From: Congeria kusceri | Taxonomy: Eukaryota; Mollusca; Bivalvia; Myida; Dreissenidae | DNA: 64,000 bases | NCBI GenBank assembly: GCA_027627225.1 | Contig: CM051034.1 | Location: forward strand, 14,809,480 to 14,873,479 | Direction of reading: 5' to 3' | Shown: positions 1 to 21,300 of the stretch, in pieces | Position numbering within the stretch: the first letter of the stretch is position 1 | Layout: each line of letters begins with the position of its first letter | The notes under the pieces: model-generated | Told to the model about the DNA's origin: nothing | Databases searched by the model: none | Seen by the model: the letters and a program-made list of their open reading frames with translations, nothing else | Translations under genes and position numbers: made by a program

Positions 1-969
1 GAAAATAATTTACAAGTGACGTATATTAAGATTGACCAGATCATGCTAATTTTGTAAAAGAAATTGATTGGCTGATAATGGATTCATTTTGATTGGTTTA
101 CTTAGAGAGAAATTGTAATTTACTGTAAACAAGTTAACCATATAGATGTCACTTAAGGACAATAAATAACAATGTACGCCTTGTGCAAACTGTGAAACCC
201 CTTATCACAACATTGCCCAGTTTTGTTATTTTTGGATACAATGCGTCATATTCGCGCTTCCTACAAAGAATTAATTCGCGGCCCTTGTAAAGACGTGAAC
301 CCCCCCCCCCCCGCCAATTATCAATTGTCGTTAATTGGACATGTTTGGCATGTGTTGTAAAAACGTTACACTGCCCCAGCACAGGAAAAACGACTGGAAT
401 TCATGTTAATTTTGCAATCAAACTGGAAAAAAACATGATTTCTTTAAAGAAATTGTGTTCTTTAAATAAATTTGAAAATCGAATATTCGTATTCGTTTTA
501 TTATATTGTAATATTATCCGATATTCGAATATTTGGTCCCATCTATAATTTTTAAACATTATCTTAGTCTTTATCTAAACAATTAAACCAATGGAAATCA
601 AAGCTAAAATGTTACAGGCATTTTCATTGGTCAATATTTTATGCTGAGACTTAGTTTGAGATTGATAACTTTCTCGGGGCAAAAGACAAGAGCTGTCAGA
701 ACTATTCTGTTCTAAGAAAGCTGTTAGGTTTATTCTTTCTTGAAAGTTATATACTCTAATAATAGCATTCTTTATTTAGAACAATGTGTTAATGACATAA
801 TGAACACAAAACCCATTAATTTGCTAACAAAACGGTATTTGTTTTTAGTCCGATTCTAGTTTTTATTCTTAAGCCCAACATTGAGTTGGTGAATATGGGC
901 CAGGGAGTATCAAGTTTGTTTTATGGGTAAAACTTAAGGCAATATAGATTATAGACTATCTAACTACAA
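1..969. other. no gene recognised
   Basis: AT-rich, with a poly-C run (301-312) and a stray ACAAGAGCTGTCAG element start at about 690. DHX15 exons should continue beyond the left edge, but none is visible here. Confidence 0.4.
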
Positions 970-2030
970 AACAAGAGCTGTCAGAGGACAGTGCGCTCGA
1001 CTATTCGAAGTATTTCAGTTTGTACATATTTTGGATAGTGGAAGGGGCATAAATTTGTTAAAATACGAAACTTTTAAGTGAAGCCTTGTATAGTTTATAC
1101 ATTTTTGGAACAAAAACTTTAACCACAAAGTCTATGTAAAAAGTGGGCTCACTCTGTCAAAATACAAAACAGAGTTATGGGTAACGTTGCCCCTAACACT
1201 AGAGTTGATGAAAAAGGTTAGTTCCAAGTTTCAAGTGAATAACTTATGTAGTTCTGAAGTTACAAAACTTTTGAATATAAACTTTAACCAGAAAATCTAT
1301 GTGAAAAAGGGGCATAACTCTGTCAAAATACAAAACATAGTTATGGGTAATGTTGCCCCTGATACTAGAGTTAATGACAAAGGTATAATCCAAGTTTCAA
1401 GAGAATAGCTTTTGAAGTATTGAAGTTACCTAACTTTTGAATATAAACTTTAACAAGAAAATCTATGTGAAAAAGGGGCATAAATCTGTCATGATACAAA
1501 ACAGAATTATAGGGAATGTTGCCCTTAATACTGGAGTTGATGACAAAGGTTAGGTCCAAGTTTCAAGTGAATAACTTATGTAGTTTTGAAATTACAAAAC
1601 TTTTGAATATAAACTTCAACCAGAAAATCTAAGCGAAAACGGGGCATAACTCTGTCAAAATACAAAACAGAGTTATGGGGAATGTTGCCCCTGACACCGG
1701 AGTTGATGACAAAGGTATGTTCCAAGTTTCAAGTGAATAACTTATGTAGTTTTGAAGTTACAAAACTTTTGAATATAAACTTCAACCAGAAAATCTAAGC
1801 GAAAACGGGGCATAACTCTGTCAAAATACAAAACAGAGTTATGGGGAATGTTGCCCCTGACACCGGAGTTGATGACAAAGGTATATTCCAAGTTTCAAGT
1901 GAATAACTTATGTAGTCTTGAAGTTACAAGACTTTTGAATAAAAACTTCAACCAAATTCAGACGCGGACGCCGAAGCCGACGCCGGGGGTAGTAGGAAAG
2001 CTCACCTATTCTTAGCATAGTCGAGCTAAA
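970..2030 (+). mobile_element. tandem-loaded element, ACAAGAGCTGTC start / GAGCTAAA end
   Basis: Begins ACAAGAGCTGTCAGAGGACA and ends TAGTCGAGCTAAAA. Inside are about five 166-bp units, for example TTATGGG at 1175, 1341, 1507, 1673 and 1839, each with ATGTTGCCCCTGA, TTTCAAGTGAATAACTTATG and GGGGCATAACTCTGTC. No coding frame. The same ends occur reversed at 44164-45656. Confidence 0.6.
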
Positions 2031-2051
2031 AATAAAGTAAGATAAAACTGT

Positions 2052-4800
2052 AACAAGAGCACCGCCTATGGGTGCTGGACGCTCAACTTTCTCATATTTG
2101 ATAATACTCTAGGATTTTGTTTATACAATTTAGTATAAGTTTATCTATGTCATGAAGAATTTTGAATTTAAAGTCAATACCTCTGACAGATATTGAGAAA
2201 TTTGACCTACAGCAAAAATATCTAAGCTAAAAAAAGGGCAATAACTCCACCAAAATCCTTGATATAGTTACCTCATCTTGTCTACAGAATGAGTTCATAA
2301 CTGTGATAAAATATTTTGTTTCAAGTCAATACATCTTATAGATATTGTGAAATTTGACCTAAAGCAAAATGTCTAAGTTGAAAAAAAGGCAATAACTCAA
2401 TCCTTGATATAGTTACCTCATCTTGTCTACAAAATGGGTTCATAACTGTGATTAAGTATATTGTGTTTCAAGTCAATACATCTTATAGATATTGTGAAAT
2501 TTGACCTAAAGCACAATTTCTAAGTAGAAAATAGCGCAATACTCAAGCAAAACACTTGATAGAGTTACATCCTCTTATATACAGAATAAGTTCATCATTG
2601 TGATCAAGTACTTTGAGTTTCAGGTCAACACCTCATATAGGTATTTAGATATTTGACCTAAAAGAAAAATTGTAAGTTGAAACAAGAGGGCCATAAGGCC
2701 CTAGGTCGCTCACCTGAGGGGCTAAGGAACAACTGTTCTGAGCAAGTTTCATGAAGATTCGGCTAAAAATGTGGCCTCTAGTGTCCACAAGCTTTCTTTT
2801 TTCAATTTGGCCTGGTGACCTAGTTTTTGACCCCATGTGACCTGGTTTCGAGCGTGTCCCAGGCATCATTTGTACAAATGTTCTGAGCAAGTTTTATGAT
2901 GATTGGGCTATAAATGTGGCATCTACAGTATTAACAAGCTTTTCAATTTGTCCTGGTGACCTAGTTTTTGACCCGACATGGACTAGTTTCAAACTCGTCC
3001 GAGATATCACTGAAACAAATGTTCTGAGCAAGTTTCAAGAATATTGTGCAAAAAAATGTGACTTAGAATATTCGCAAGCTTTTTCTTCAATTTGCCCTAG
3101 TGACCAAGTTTTTGACCCCACATGACCCAGTTTTGAACTCGCCTGAGATATCATTGGGACAAATGTTCTGAGCAAGTTTCTTGATGATTTGGCTATAAAT
3201 CTGGCCTCTAGAGTGTTCACAAGCTTTTTCTTCAATCTGGCCTCGTGACCTAGTTTTTAACCCCACGTGACCCAGTTTTGAACTTGTCCAAAATATCCTT
3301 AGAACAAAAGTTCTGGGCAAGTTTCATGAAGAGTGGGCAATAATTTTTTTTTCAATGTAGCAGAACCATTTTCAAACTCGGCTGAGATATCATAAGAACA
3401 AATGTTCTGAGCAAGTTTCATGTTGATTGGTAAAAAAAATGTGACTCCTAGAGTGTTCACAAGCTTTTTCTATAGCCATATTAGGAAAACTGCCCCGCTC
3501 CCTGGCGGCCATGTTTTTCAACCGAGCAGAACCATTTTCGAACTTGGCCGAGATATCATAAAAACAAATGTTCAGAGCAAGTTTCATGTTGATTGGGCCA
3601 AAAATGTGACTTCTAGTGTTCACAAGCTTTTTCTATAGCCATATAAGGAAAACTGCCCCCGCCCCCTGGCGGCCATGTTTTTCAACGGAACGGAACCATT
3701 TTCAAACTTTTATAAAAACAAATCTTTTGAGCAAGTTTCATGTTGGTTGGGCAAAAAATGTAACTTCTACAGTGTTCACAAGCTTTTTCTTCAATTTGAC
3801 CTAGTGACCTAGTTTTTGACCCCACATGACCCGTTTCGAACTCGTCCATGATATCATTGTGAGAAATGTTCTGAGCAAGTTTCTATAAGATTGGGCAACA
3901 AATGTAGCCTCTAGAGTGTTCACAAGGTAAATGTTGATGACGAACGACGAACGATTCACGACGCATGATGGACAAAAGGCGATCACAAAAACTCACCATG
4001 AGCACAACTGTTGTGCACAGGTGAGCTAAAAACTGTAACAACTCCAAACAAAATCATTGAAAGAGTTACCTCCTCTTGTCTGCAGAATGGTGTCAGCACC
4101 ACAAACAAGTACCTTGAGTTTCAATTTAATGTCTTTGATAGCTATTGAGAAATTTTATATTAACCAAAAAAAATTGTCAAAATATGCCAAGTGGTAAGTC
4201 GAAACAAGGGCAGATAACTCTGGAAATACAAATCACATGGTTAACTGCCTTGTTGTAATGGAGGTCCCTTTTGATAGTGAACAAGTATTGAAAGTTTCAA
4301 ATGGACATCTTTGACAGTTTTTGAGAAATGGACTCTGACAAAAAACTTACAAACGGCAATAACTCCAAAAGTATGAGGTGCAGAGTAACGGTTCTTGTGC
4401 ACTGCACTTCTCCTCCATGAGATCTATCTACCTATGAAGTTTCAAGTTTATAGCTTTCATAGTCTTAAGAGTTATGCTCAGGACAAAAATTAAGCATTAA
4501 AATAAACAAACAGCAATAACTCCAAAAGTATGTGGTGCACAGTAACGGTTCTTGTGCACTGCACTTCCCCTCAATGAGATGTATCTACCTATGAAGTTTC
4601 ATGTTGATAGCTTTAATAGTTATGCTCCGGACAAGTGAAAGGGGACGCCGCTGCCGCCGACACCGCTGCCTACATAAGTAACCCCTATATGTTGCTTAGT
4701 CAGGCGACACAAAAACTTAACTAACGCAGACATTGACGCAGACGATGACTACAGGGCGGTGACAATAGTTAGACATTTTTTCTTCGAAAAGTCTAGCTAA
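2052..4800 (+). mobile_element. tandem-loaded element split by a second element
   Basis: Starts AACAAGAGCACCGCCTATGG and ends near AAGTCTAGCTAA. Its internal units of about 120-130 bp (TCTTATAGATATTGTGAAAT, TTGACCTAAAGCAAAA) run to 2680, stop, and resume at 4031 with AACTCCAAACAAAATC. The element at 2681-4030 lies between. Confidence 0.5.
2681..4030 (+). mobile_element. tandem-loaded element, ACAAGAGGGCC start / hairpin + GTGAGCTAA end
   Basis: Begins AACAAGAGGGCCATAAGGCC. It ends with a hairpin, CTCACCATGAGCAC paired with GTGCACAGGTGAG, then CTAAA. Internal units of about 145 bp share TTCTGAGCAAGTTTCATG, TGTTCACAAGCTTTTTC and CCTAGTTTTTGACCCCA. Inserted in the 2052-4800 element. Confidence 0.6.
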
Positions 4801-14248
<9,448 letters not shown>

Positions 14249-14629
14249 CTATAATGTGAAACACCAATTAAATTTACGTGAGAACAGACGAGCTTTTTTG
14301 TTTCCTTCATTTGCATTTTGTTTCATTATTGTTTAACTTCAAACTCTCATCTCCTTTATTGTTTATTATTATGCAGGTGCTACGAGTAGCGACTGGTTTA
14401 TATGGTTACTTACCAGTCTTCTTCAAAGTCGATCTTTCAACTTTGAGGAATATATTTAATTACTTTCTGCAAATGTTTCATTCAAACCGACAGGCATTCT
14501 TGCAAATACCATGTTTGTTTTTTCCTTGTTTTAGTGCCGAGCTAGTACTAGTTAAGTGACATCAATTCCTCAAAATTTTACACATCTACAATCTCCAGCT
14601 TGATTTCAATGAACGTGTTTGTTTGTTTG

Positions 14630-14906
14630 GATTTCTCGCCGTATTCAACAGTATTCCAGTCATATAACGGCGGTCAGTTAACCTACTCACACTTTTCCTG
14701 GGTAAGCTGGTTTACCAGTACTAAGTGCACATACTTATGCCAGTAACTGACAACTGCCCTACTTGAATCAGAGGTAGGGAAAGAATGGCCGTAGAAATAA
14801 TTTCATGACCAATCCCCACACAAGTTATGTGGCCTGGCTGGGAATCGAACCCGCGATCCTCGGATTTGTAGTCCAGCGCTCTACCAACTGAGCTAGCCAG
14901 CCCGGC
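14630..14906 (-). mobile_element. tRNA-derived SINE
   Basis: The minus strand starts with a tRNA-like head (14902-14830): box A TAGCTCAGTTGGTAGAGC and box B GGGTTCGATTCCC. A body then ends with CCCAGGAAAAGTGTGAGTAG, GTTAACTGACCGCC and a TATGACTGGAATACTGTTGA tail. The tail recurs at 61976-62066. Confidence 0.7.
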
Positions 14907-15182
14907 ATTTCAAGGAACAGTAAATGCACAAAAGATGTGCAGTGACCTTTACAGTTTTAACAAATAAATGTTGAAATCAGTGAACTGTCAGTCGACTGGG
15001 CCAGCTAAAAAGACTACACCAGACTGCAATTAAGTGGACCATAGTTTGTAGGTTTTCTTACACTCCTTTGTATTCAATTTGTTAAAGACATAATTATAAA
15101 AAATCAAGGCTTTTAGACTGTCAATAGGTGACAAAGATTTGCTTTATTTTTTAACTACGATTTTCTTAATGACCAAAGGACC

Positions 15183-15310
15183 TTAAATTGATGGACCGTC
15201 GGTCCAGTTAACTAATAAATTTTGCTGGACCAAGCAAAAATTTGAGGGACTCGGTCCGTGGTCCACTGGTTTATCGTGAAGACTGTCTTTAGGTCAATCA
15301 GTTAGAGAAA
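15183..15310. repeat. interspersed repeat (GGTCCGTGGTCCAC family)
   Basis: GCTGGACCAAGCAAAAATTT, GACTCGGTCCGTGGTCCACT and CTTGAAGACTGT-like bases are shared with 40215-40325 in DDX56 intron 11. Type unknown. Confidence 0.45.
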
Positions 15311-17560
15311 CGTTTTAGGAAATACATCTGTTAGTTAAGTTTTACTACTTTAAGGCTAACTTCAAAAATAAAATACATGTGAAATCCTTTATTTAATTAA
15401 TCTAGTGACCAAGATTTTACCATTTATAAACATTTTTTGGCTATGTCAAAGCAGTTATCAATCCCATTTTCACACTTTCCTGTACTTTTTTTGTATCTAA
15501 GGCAAGAAGTATCTATGAATGAGTTGATTAGGGTAAAGTGATCCTGAGTCGGACAGTGTTCTCAGTTTAGAAGGATTTGAGCTATATTTAGAACTGAGAG
15601 CTGGGTTTCTCCGAACTGGTACCCAGCCTAGTATAGCAACTACGCATTTTGACCGGTTTCGCAGGGAAACCAGCTTAGGTATAGACTATATGCATAGCTA
15701 AGTACAACTACCCCAGATCGATTGTGAGTCGGACTGTATTGATATTGAGTCAGACAGTGAGATATATCAGCGTAAATGACCATAAATGAGATATTTTTCA
15801 TTATGTTTCAAGCCAATTATGTAAATAATTGTGTTTTAATTATGTGTTTTAATAATTAATTTATATTTTAAGGAATTAGATCTACTTTAAAAGCAAAAAG
15901 AACTAAAACACACACGTTGTGCTATGAGGGTTATCATTTTTCGCCAAGTAAGCAAATAATTAGCAACGAATGTGAATTGTTCAACTATTAAAGGTTTGAA
16001 ATATGAATATCGGATTTCTGTAAGCGAAAAACAACTGTAATTTAATTTGAAATAGAAATAACATTTACCTAATTAAAACCCCAGAAGAATACATGGGACC
16101 CATATGGGTCCAGTATAGGTTTCCATATGTCCTGCATGGGCAAGCCAAGCATTTGGGCCATTTGGGATTTTGCAAACTGTTTTTATATGGGTCCCAGATG
16201 GGTTGCGATAGGTCACTATTCTGGTTCTCGTAATCATGATAGGTTAGCTGGCAGCCATCGGCAGATCGCTTCAGAGTAAAATTACGAATTTGGAACCTAA
16301 AACTCGCACCACGGCGTATATATTCCGTTACCTACCGGGGTTACGGCATTAGCCATAAACTGCTAAACCACATGTAATCGCTCAAAACACCAACACACAT
16401 ATAATATTTAATTATTTGAAGCTAAAATTCTAAATAGGTCGTCAGAAATAGAATATTTCTAGACACATTTCAATTTTGCTAGAAGGTAACAGGGTTTTTT
16501 ATCTAGGATCAGTACGCCTGTTTCTTTCAAGGCGTCTTTGTGGCAAAGGTATTACCGATGCCGGCACAGCCCTATGTCTTCGTAGTCTCCGACCGCAACA
16601 CAACCGCATTCTGTGTTGTTTGCTCAAGTTGACCCTAGTCCATTTTCCATTTGTTTATCACTTGAATTGTATATTGCAAACCGGCAACGTAGGCCAATTA
16701 TACATCATTATATATCACATCCTTCATCCCATCGTAGTATTAACCACATTACTGTCAACCAAGTAAGCATGCTGGCTGAAGTACAGTATAACCTACATAT
16801 ATTCTTTCTTAATAGTTGTTTTGTCGTATTGTTGGATGTTTGTAAGCAATATTTTTATGAATAATGTATATTGTAGAGTTACATTATATAATATATACTC
16901 ATTTATGTATATATAATAAACAAATTGGCAATTTGCATGTTACCAAGACACTAGAATTTGTGCAAGCAACTGTCATACTTTTAAAATTTCTATTATAACC
17001 CAGCTATATAGAAATCATCACCTTTTAACCTAGGTATAATGTAAAATAGCCAGATAATGTACCAGGGTTTTTAAATACGTTAACGTAACTGGAGTCGTAC
17101 TTGACATATAGATATACTTGTAAGCCCTGGAAAAACATTGAGATACTTTTAAAATATGGAAAATATGCGTAATTATTGCCGGTTATTTAATTAAACAAGC
17201 ATTTATAATGAGACTGGCAGTGTCCTACTTATAATCAAATTTACATGTTTTGCTGTCGACTTTATATCTAATGCGGTGCATAGTTTAGGCGGATAATTTT
17301 TCAGAAATACTCAGTGAAACAATGATTAAACGCATACTTAATATACAAATTTGTTATCAATCTGTAGAATAAAGGCAAACTTTAAATAGTATAGTAGAGC
17401 TTCATCAACTTTAGTCCATTCCAAACGCAGACAACTCTTCGTTTTTGCATATTATCGATCTAAAAAGCAAAGCCTCGCCATTTCTATTTTATAATACCCA
17501 CACTTATTTATTAGCTAAATTTAAAAAAAAATAAATAAATAAACTGCGAAATTATTCTTA
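15311..17560. other. intergenic DNA, no gene recognised
   Basis: Contains only a short block of related words around 16085-16215 (ACCCATATGGGTCC, ATATGGGTCCCAGATGGGT). The missing first exon of DHX15 was looked for here and not found. Confidence 0.4.
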
Positions 17561-18300
17561 AATATGCTAATATGAAATCGTAATCGGAAAAGCCTATCCA
17601 GTGTTACTGTTGTAGTTTCCTAAAAGAAGATGTCTTGTTTTACATGCATGCCATGTAAAACCTGTGTTTTCTACAAAACAGCGAGAAATCTCTGCTTACA
17701 ACCACGACGTCACATTCCACGCATGGAAAGAATACGTGTACCGACCATGTGCTTCACTAACATTTGACGCGCGTAAGCACGACGTGCACTAGGAAATTTT
17801 CCCGCCATTTTTGCACGAACAAAGCATGTACGTGTATAATATAAATGTATTATTTTAATCAAGATCTTTACAATTCACCAATTGTCCAGTCAGTATTATG
17901 TTCAAAAGTTGCAACGCTTAAAACAGTGTTAAAACACTAAACGCATGCCCATATGAACATAATTAATCAAACAAAAAAAAGTCTCCGTAAGTAGATTGAG
18001 TGTAACCTAAATATTCGAGAACGACGAGAATAGTTGGATAAAACAAGACGTCATCGCGCGAATGGGATGCGCACTGGACATAAACATCCGGAAAAAATTA
18101 TCAGCTACTTTCCGTTTTGCAACAAAATTGATGCCTAATGCTTCTTAAACGCTAGAGGTATACCGTTTTAACGGTGATGTTTCGTTTATTTCATTTCGAT
18201 TTAACGTTTACAGAGAAAGAAAAGCTGTTTTCATTCCTAAATTTTAAGAGCTAAACCCTAAATTTTAAAAGCTAAACCTCACAAAATAACATCAGTTGAC
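17560..18300. repeat. interspersed repeat related to 27590-28290
   Basis: Shares in order TCGTAATC--GAA, GCCTATC, TACTGTT, ACGTCA-CC-CGCATGGAAAG and a following T-CCGACC-like block with 27599-27780. Both copies are diverged and non-coding. Confidence 0.4.
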
Positions 18301-21300
18301 ACATGCCGTGAAAAATTTCCATGTACGGAGGGGATACCCCTCCCTAACCCTCCCCTCTCGGCACCGGGGTGACTGAAAAAATTCCTGGGGAAGACCCTGG
18401 GAGCCTATTGGATCACTTATTAGGCCAGCACTGTGAATACATGTACTAATAATGTTTTTAATAACACAGTGTGCTTGGGCAATGGTTTTAAACCAAAGCC
18501 TCGACGATAAACAAGCAATTCATAATTTCATTCATTCACTAATTTTAATTCTTCTTGAATACTTTGAGCAAATGTGTACATTAATGTACAGCTCAAAATT
18601 CTTCTCGGTAAAGGCAAAAATAATGTAAAAAACAAAATCCGGAGTACAATTATATTATTGTGTTTCAACAACCAAATACATAATAACGAAAGCAATATCT
18701 ATTACCATCGACGTCAAATTATACGTTCTTTGTGAAGAAATGTTCAAAACAACTATTTATAACAAAACGTTAAGTGCGGATGCTTTCAAATGATGATATA
18801 AAGGCAAAGGAAGACACCTGAGTAATTAAAATATTATTTAAACAAAGGTATACTGAGTAATATCAACCAAAAAATTTTACTATATTGACACAAATAAAAC
18901 ATTAACAGTGAGTTGTTGTTTGTGCTGTTTGATAAAGAAAGTATGTCTAATAATAGTATAGCCATATCGGCGCTCCTTGGTGGTCGATGAAGAAAGAAGA
19001 CATTTAAAAGTGATGAGTGTTACAGGGATCATCCTAGCCCAAAATTATAGGGAGAAGTGACTTCTCCTTTTGCCGAATTCAGGGAGAAGTTTATCGATAA
19101 CTGACACTGGCGCTTAAAGCAGCTATTTAGCCCATCAATCAATTGAATTATGTATAATTAATTAAATTACAAAGGCGACAACCTGTGGTAATGAAAGATA
19201 AACAAAAAATAGCTTAATAAGTTGTATTGGCATTAGAAACAGTATTTTCAAAAAACAAGCACTCATGTTTATGTTTATGACAATTGATACTTACACTTCA
19301 TAAGGCAGTCACTGGTTTCCTTTAAAATAATGTCATGATATAACGAGTAAATTTTACAATGTAAATTTATTAACGCCAGTGATATTTCTCCTTATTTAAT
19401 AACGCTAATGTTATATATCGCTCAGGTAGACAAGTACCGGTATTGTACACCACTTGGTTGTCAGCAAGCTGCACGTGGAAATCGTGCAACATGATTTTCC
19501 CGCCGTTAGTCGGCGTCAGAACAAAACAAAACACAGGAGAATGAAATAACGTTGTAATGGTGTCACGTGTTGTTCAATGCTTTTGTTTGGATGACATCAT
19601 TTACTACAAAATGGGAATTGGATTACCTGTTACTTTTCACACACGGTGTTTGTTACGATTGTGTTAATTGCGGAAATGGAAAATAATCGATCAGTGTATC
19701 TTTTGTTTTAATTTTTAATTAATAGTCAGTTCTAAGGTCAAACATCGCAATCAAGCAAACAGCAAATATTCATAGCCTGAATATAAGTTCTTTTACAGTA
19801 CGTAAAACGCTAATAATGAATCTGAATGACTGTAAATTCTAGTGTAAACCCGTTGATCATATCGCCCAGTGTGCACTCGCTTTCTTGGTTCCCGACAGCC
19901 TTTGCTAATAACAGATTTACTTTGAAAGCAAGAAGGCGAAGTCGGGAACTGCAATTGGAATAACCTTCGCCGATTGGTTGATTGATTAACACAATGAAAG
20001 GTCATTGATGTGTTACAAACTTTCTCACGCTGTCTACAGATCGATTATGGATAATTGTAGCATCGTTATCTCCACAATCAGATAAACCATGACAGTATTG
20101 GGCATAAGATTAGAGGAATAAGCTTTAGTATTGAAAATTTTCGGAGATTTTGATTTCGCTTTGATTAGATCACAGGGCGAAGTCCGACACGGTCGGGCGA
20201 CGATTTCGCCTATGTCGCCCTCTAGGATAATCCCTGAGTGTTTTCGGCAGTGTGAAGACTCTTTTGACTGATCAGATGGATGCATGTGTACAGTAGTGTG
20301 CGTCAAGGGGGGGGGGGGAGGTTGTATGTTTATTGCGCGAGTCTACACTATTTTTTAGAGACTTATGAAAATAAATAAACATGGAACCCCTTTTCGAACT
20401 TTTTATGAGTTTACAATTTGCAATGTGTAGTTATCGCCATTTTCCTTGGTAACTTAAAAATAGGCGTTACCATCTCTTTGATCAGCCTCATAACACACAT
20501 ATACAGTGCAAAAACAATGTAAAACAGTGTCTTATTTTAATATCTTCATTTTCATAAAGCAAAAATATTCTGCTGATAGCTACAACAGAAGCGGTCTTTA
20601 TGTGACAGGTCGACTTACATGGAACTTAAGGTATTCTAGTGAGAAGAAATATAAGAACCTTTGTTTCCACAAGTATTGAAGTAATGTATTGACAATTAGG
20701 TTGCGCAAAACACGTCTCTCATAAATACGTATCAACAAACCCAATTATAAACTATTTCCTTGTTACTGTTTTGTGACGAAGATTTTTGTTTTTCATTTCT
20801 AATATTAGATACGTAGTGAGGAAATATATTGCGAAAAGTTTAATCCAGATACGGCATTCTGACATATGTGCTATTTAACTTAACTAATTAAAAAAACAAC
20901 AACAAACCAACCAACAAGAATCATCTGAAAGTTTGAATTGTCAACTCACAAACCATATATTTAACTTGACAATTTCCATTTTGTACATGAACTCGTGCCG
21001 CAAATATTGACACATTTTTATACAAAAATAAGTTAATAGATGCATGTTTATCAGTTGTTTCAAGCCATAATTTAAATAATGATCACTACATACCCCATAA
21101 TTACAAAATTGTCCTTACCATTAATAAATGACTTTTTTTAAATAAACAGCATTCAATTGAATTACAATACTTATTGATGGGGTTTCAAAAAATACAACAA
21201 ATCAAAATACGCAATTCAAAATTTCATAGTATACCCTTTCCAAGCATAGTTCGACTGCATTTGAATTATGATTTTGTTTGAAGGTTTAATTATAAAACCC

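Noticed and set aside
14830..14902. Functional tRNA gene (anticodon ACA)
   Set aside because: Acceptor, anticodon and T stems have mismatches, and the sequence continues into a SINE body and tail.
14249..20000. Initiator exon of DHX15
   Set aside because: Several minus-strand ATGs were tried (near 17105, 18078, 19490, 19588). None gives the lysine/arginine/glutamate-rich start followed by a donor in the right phase.
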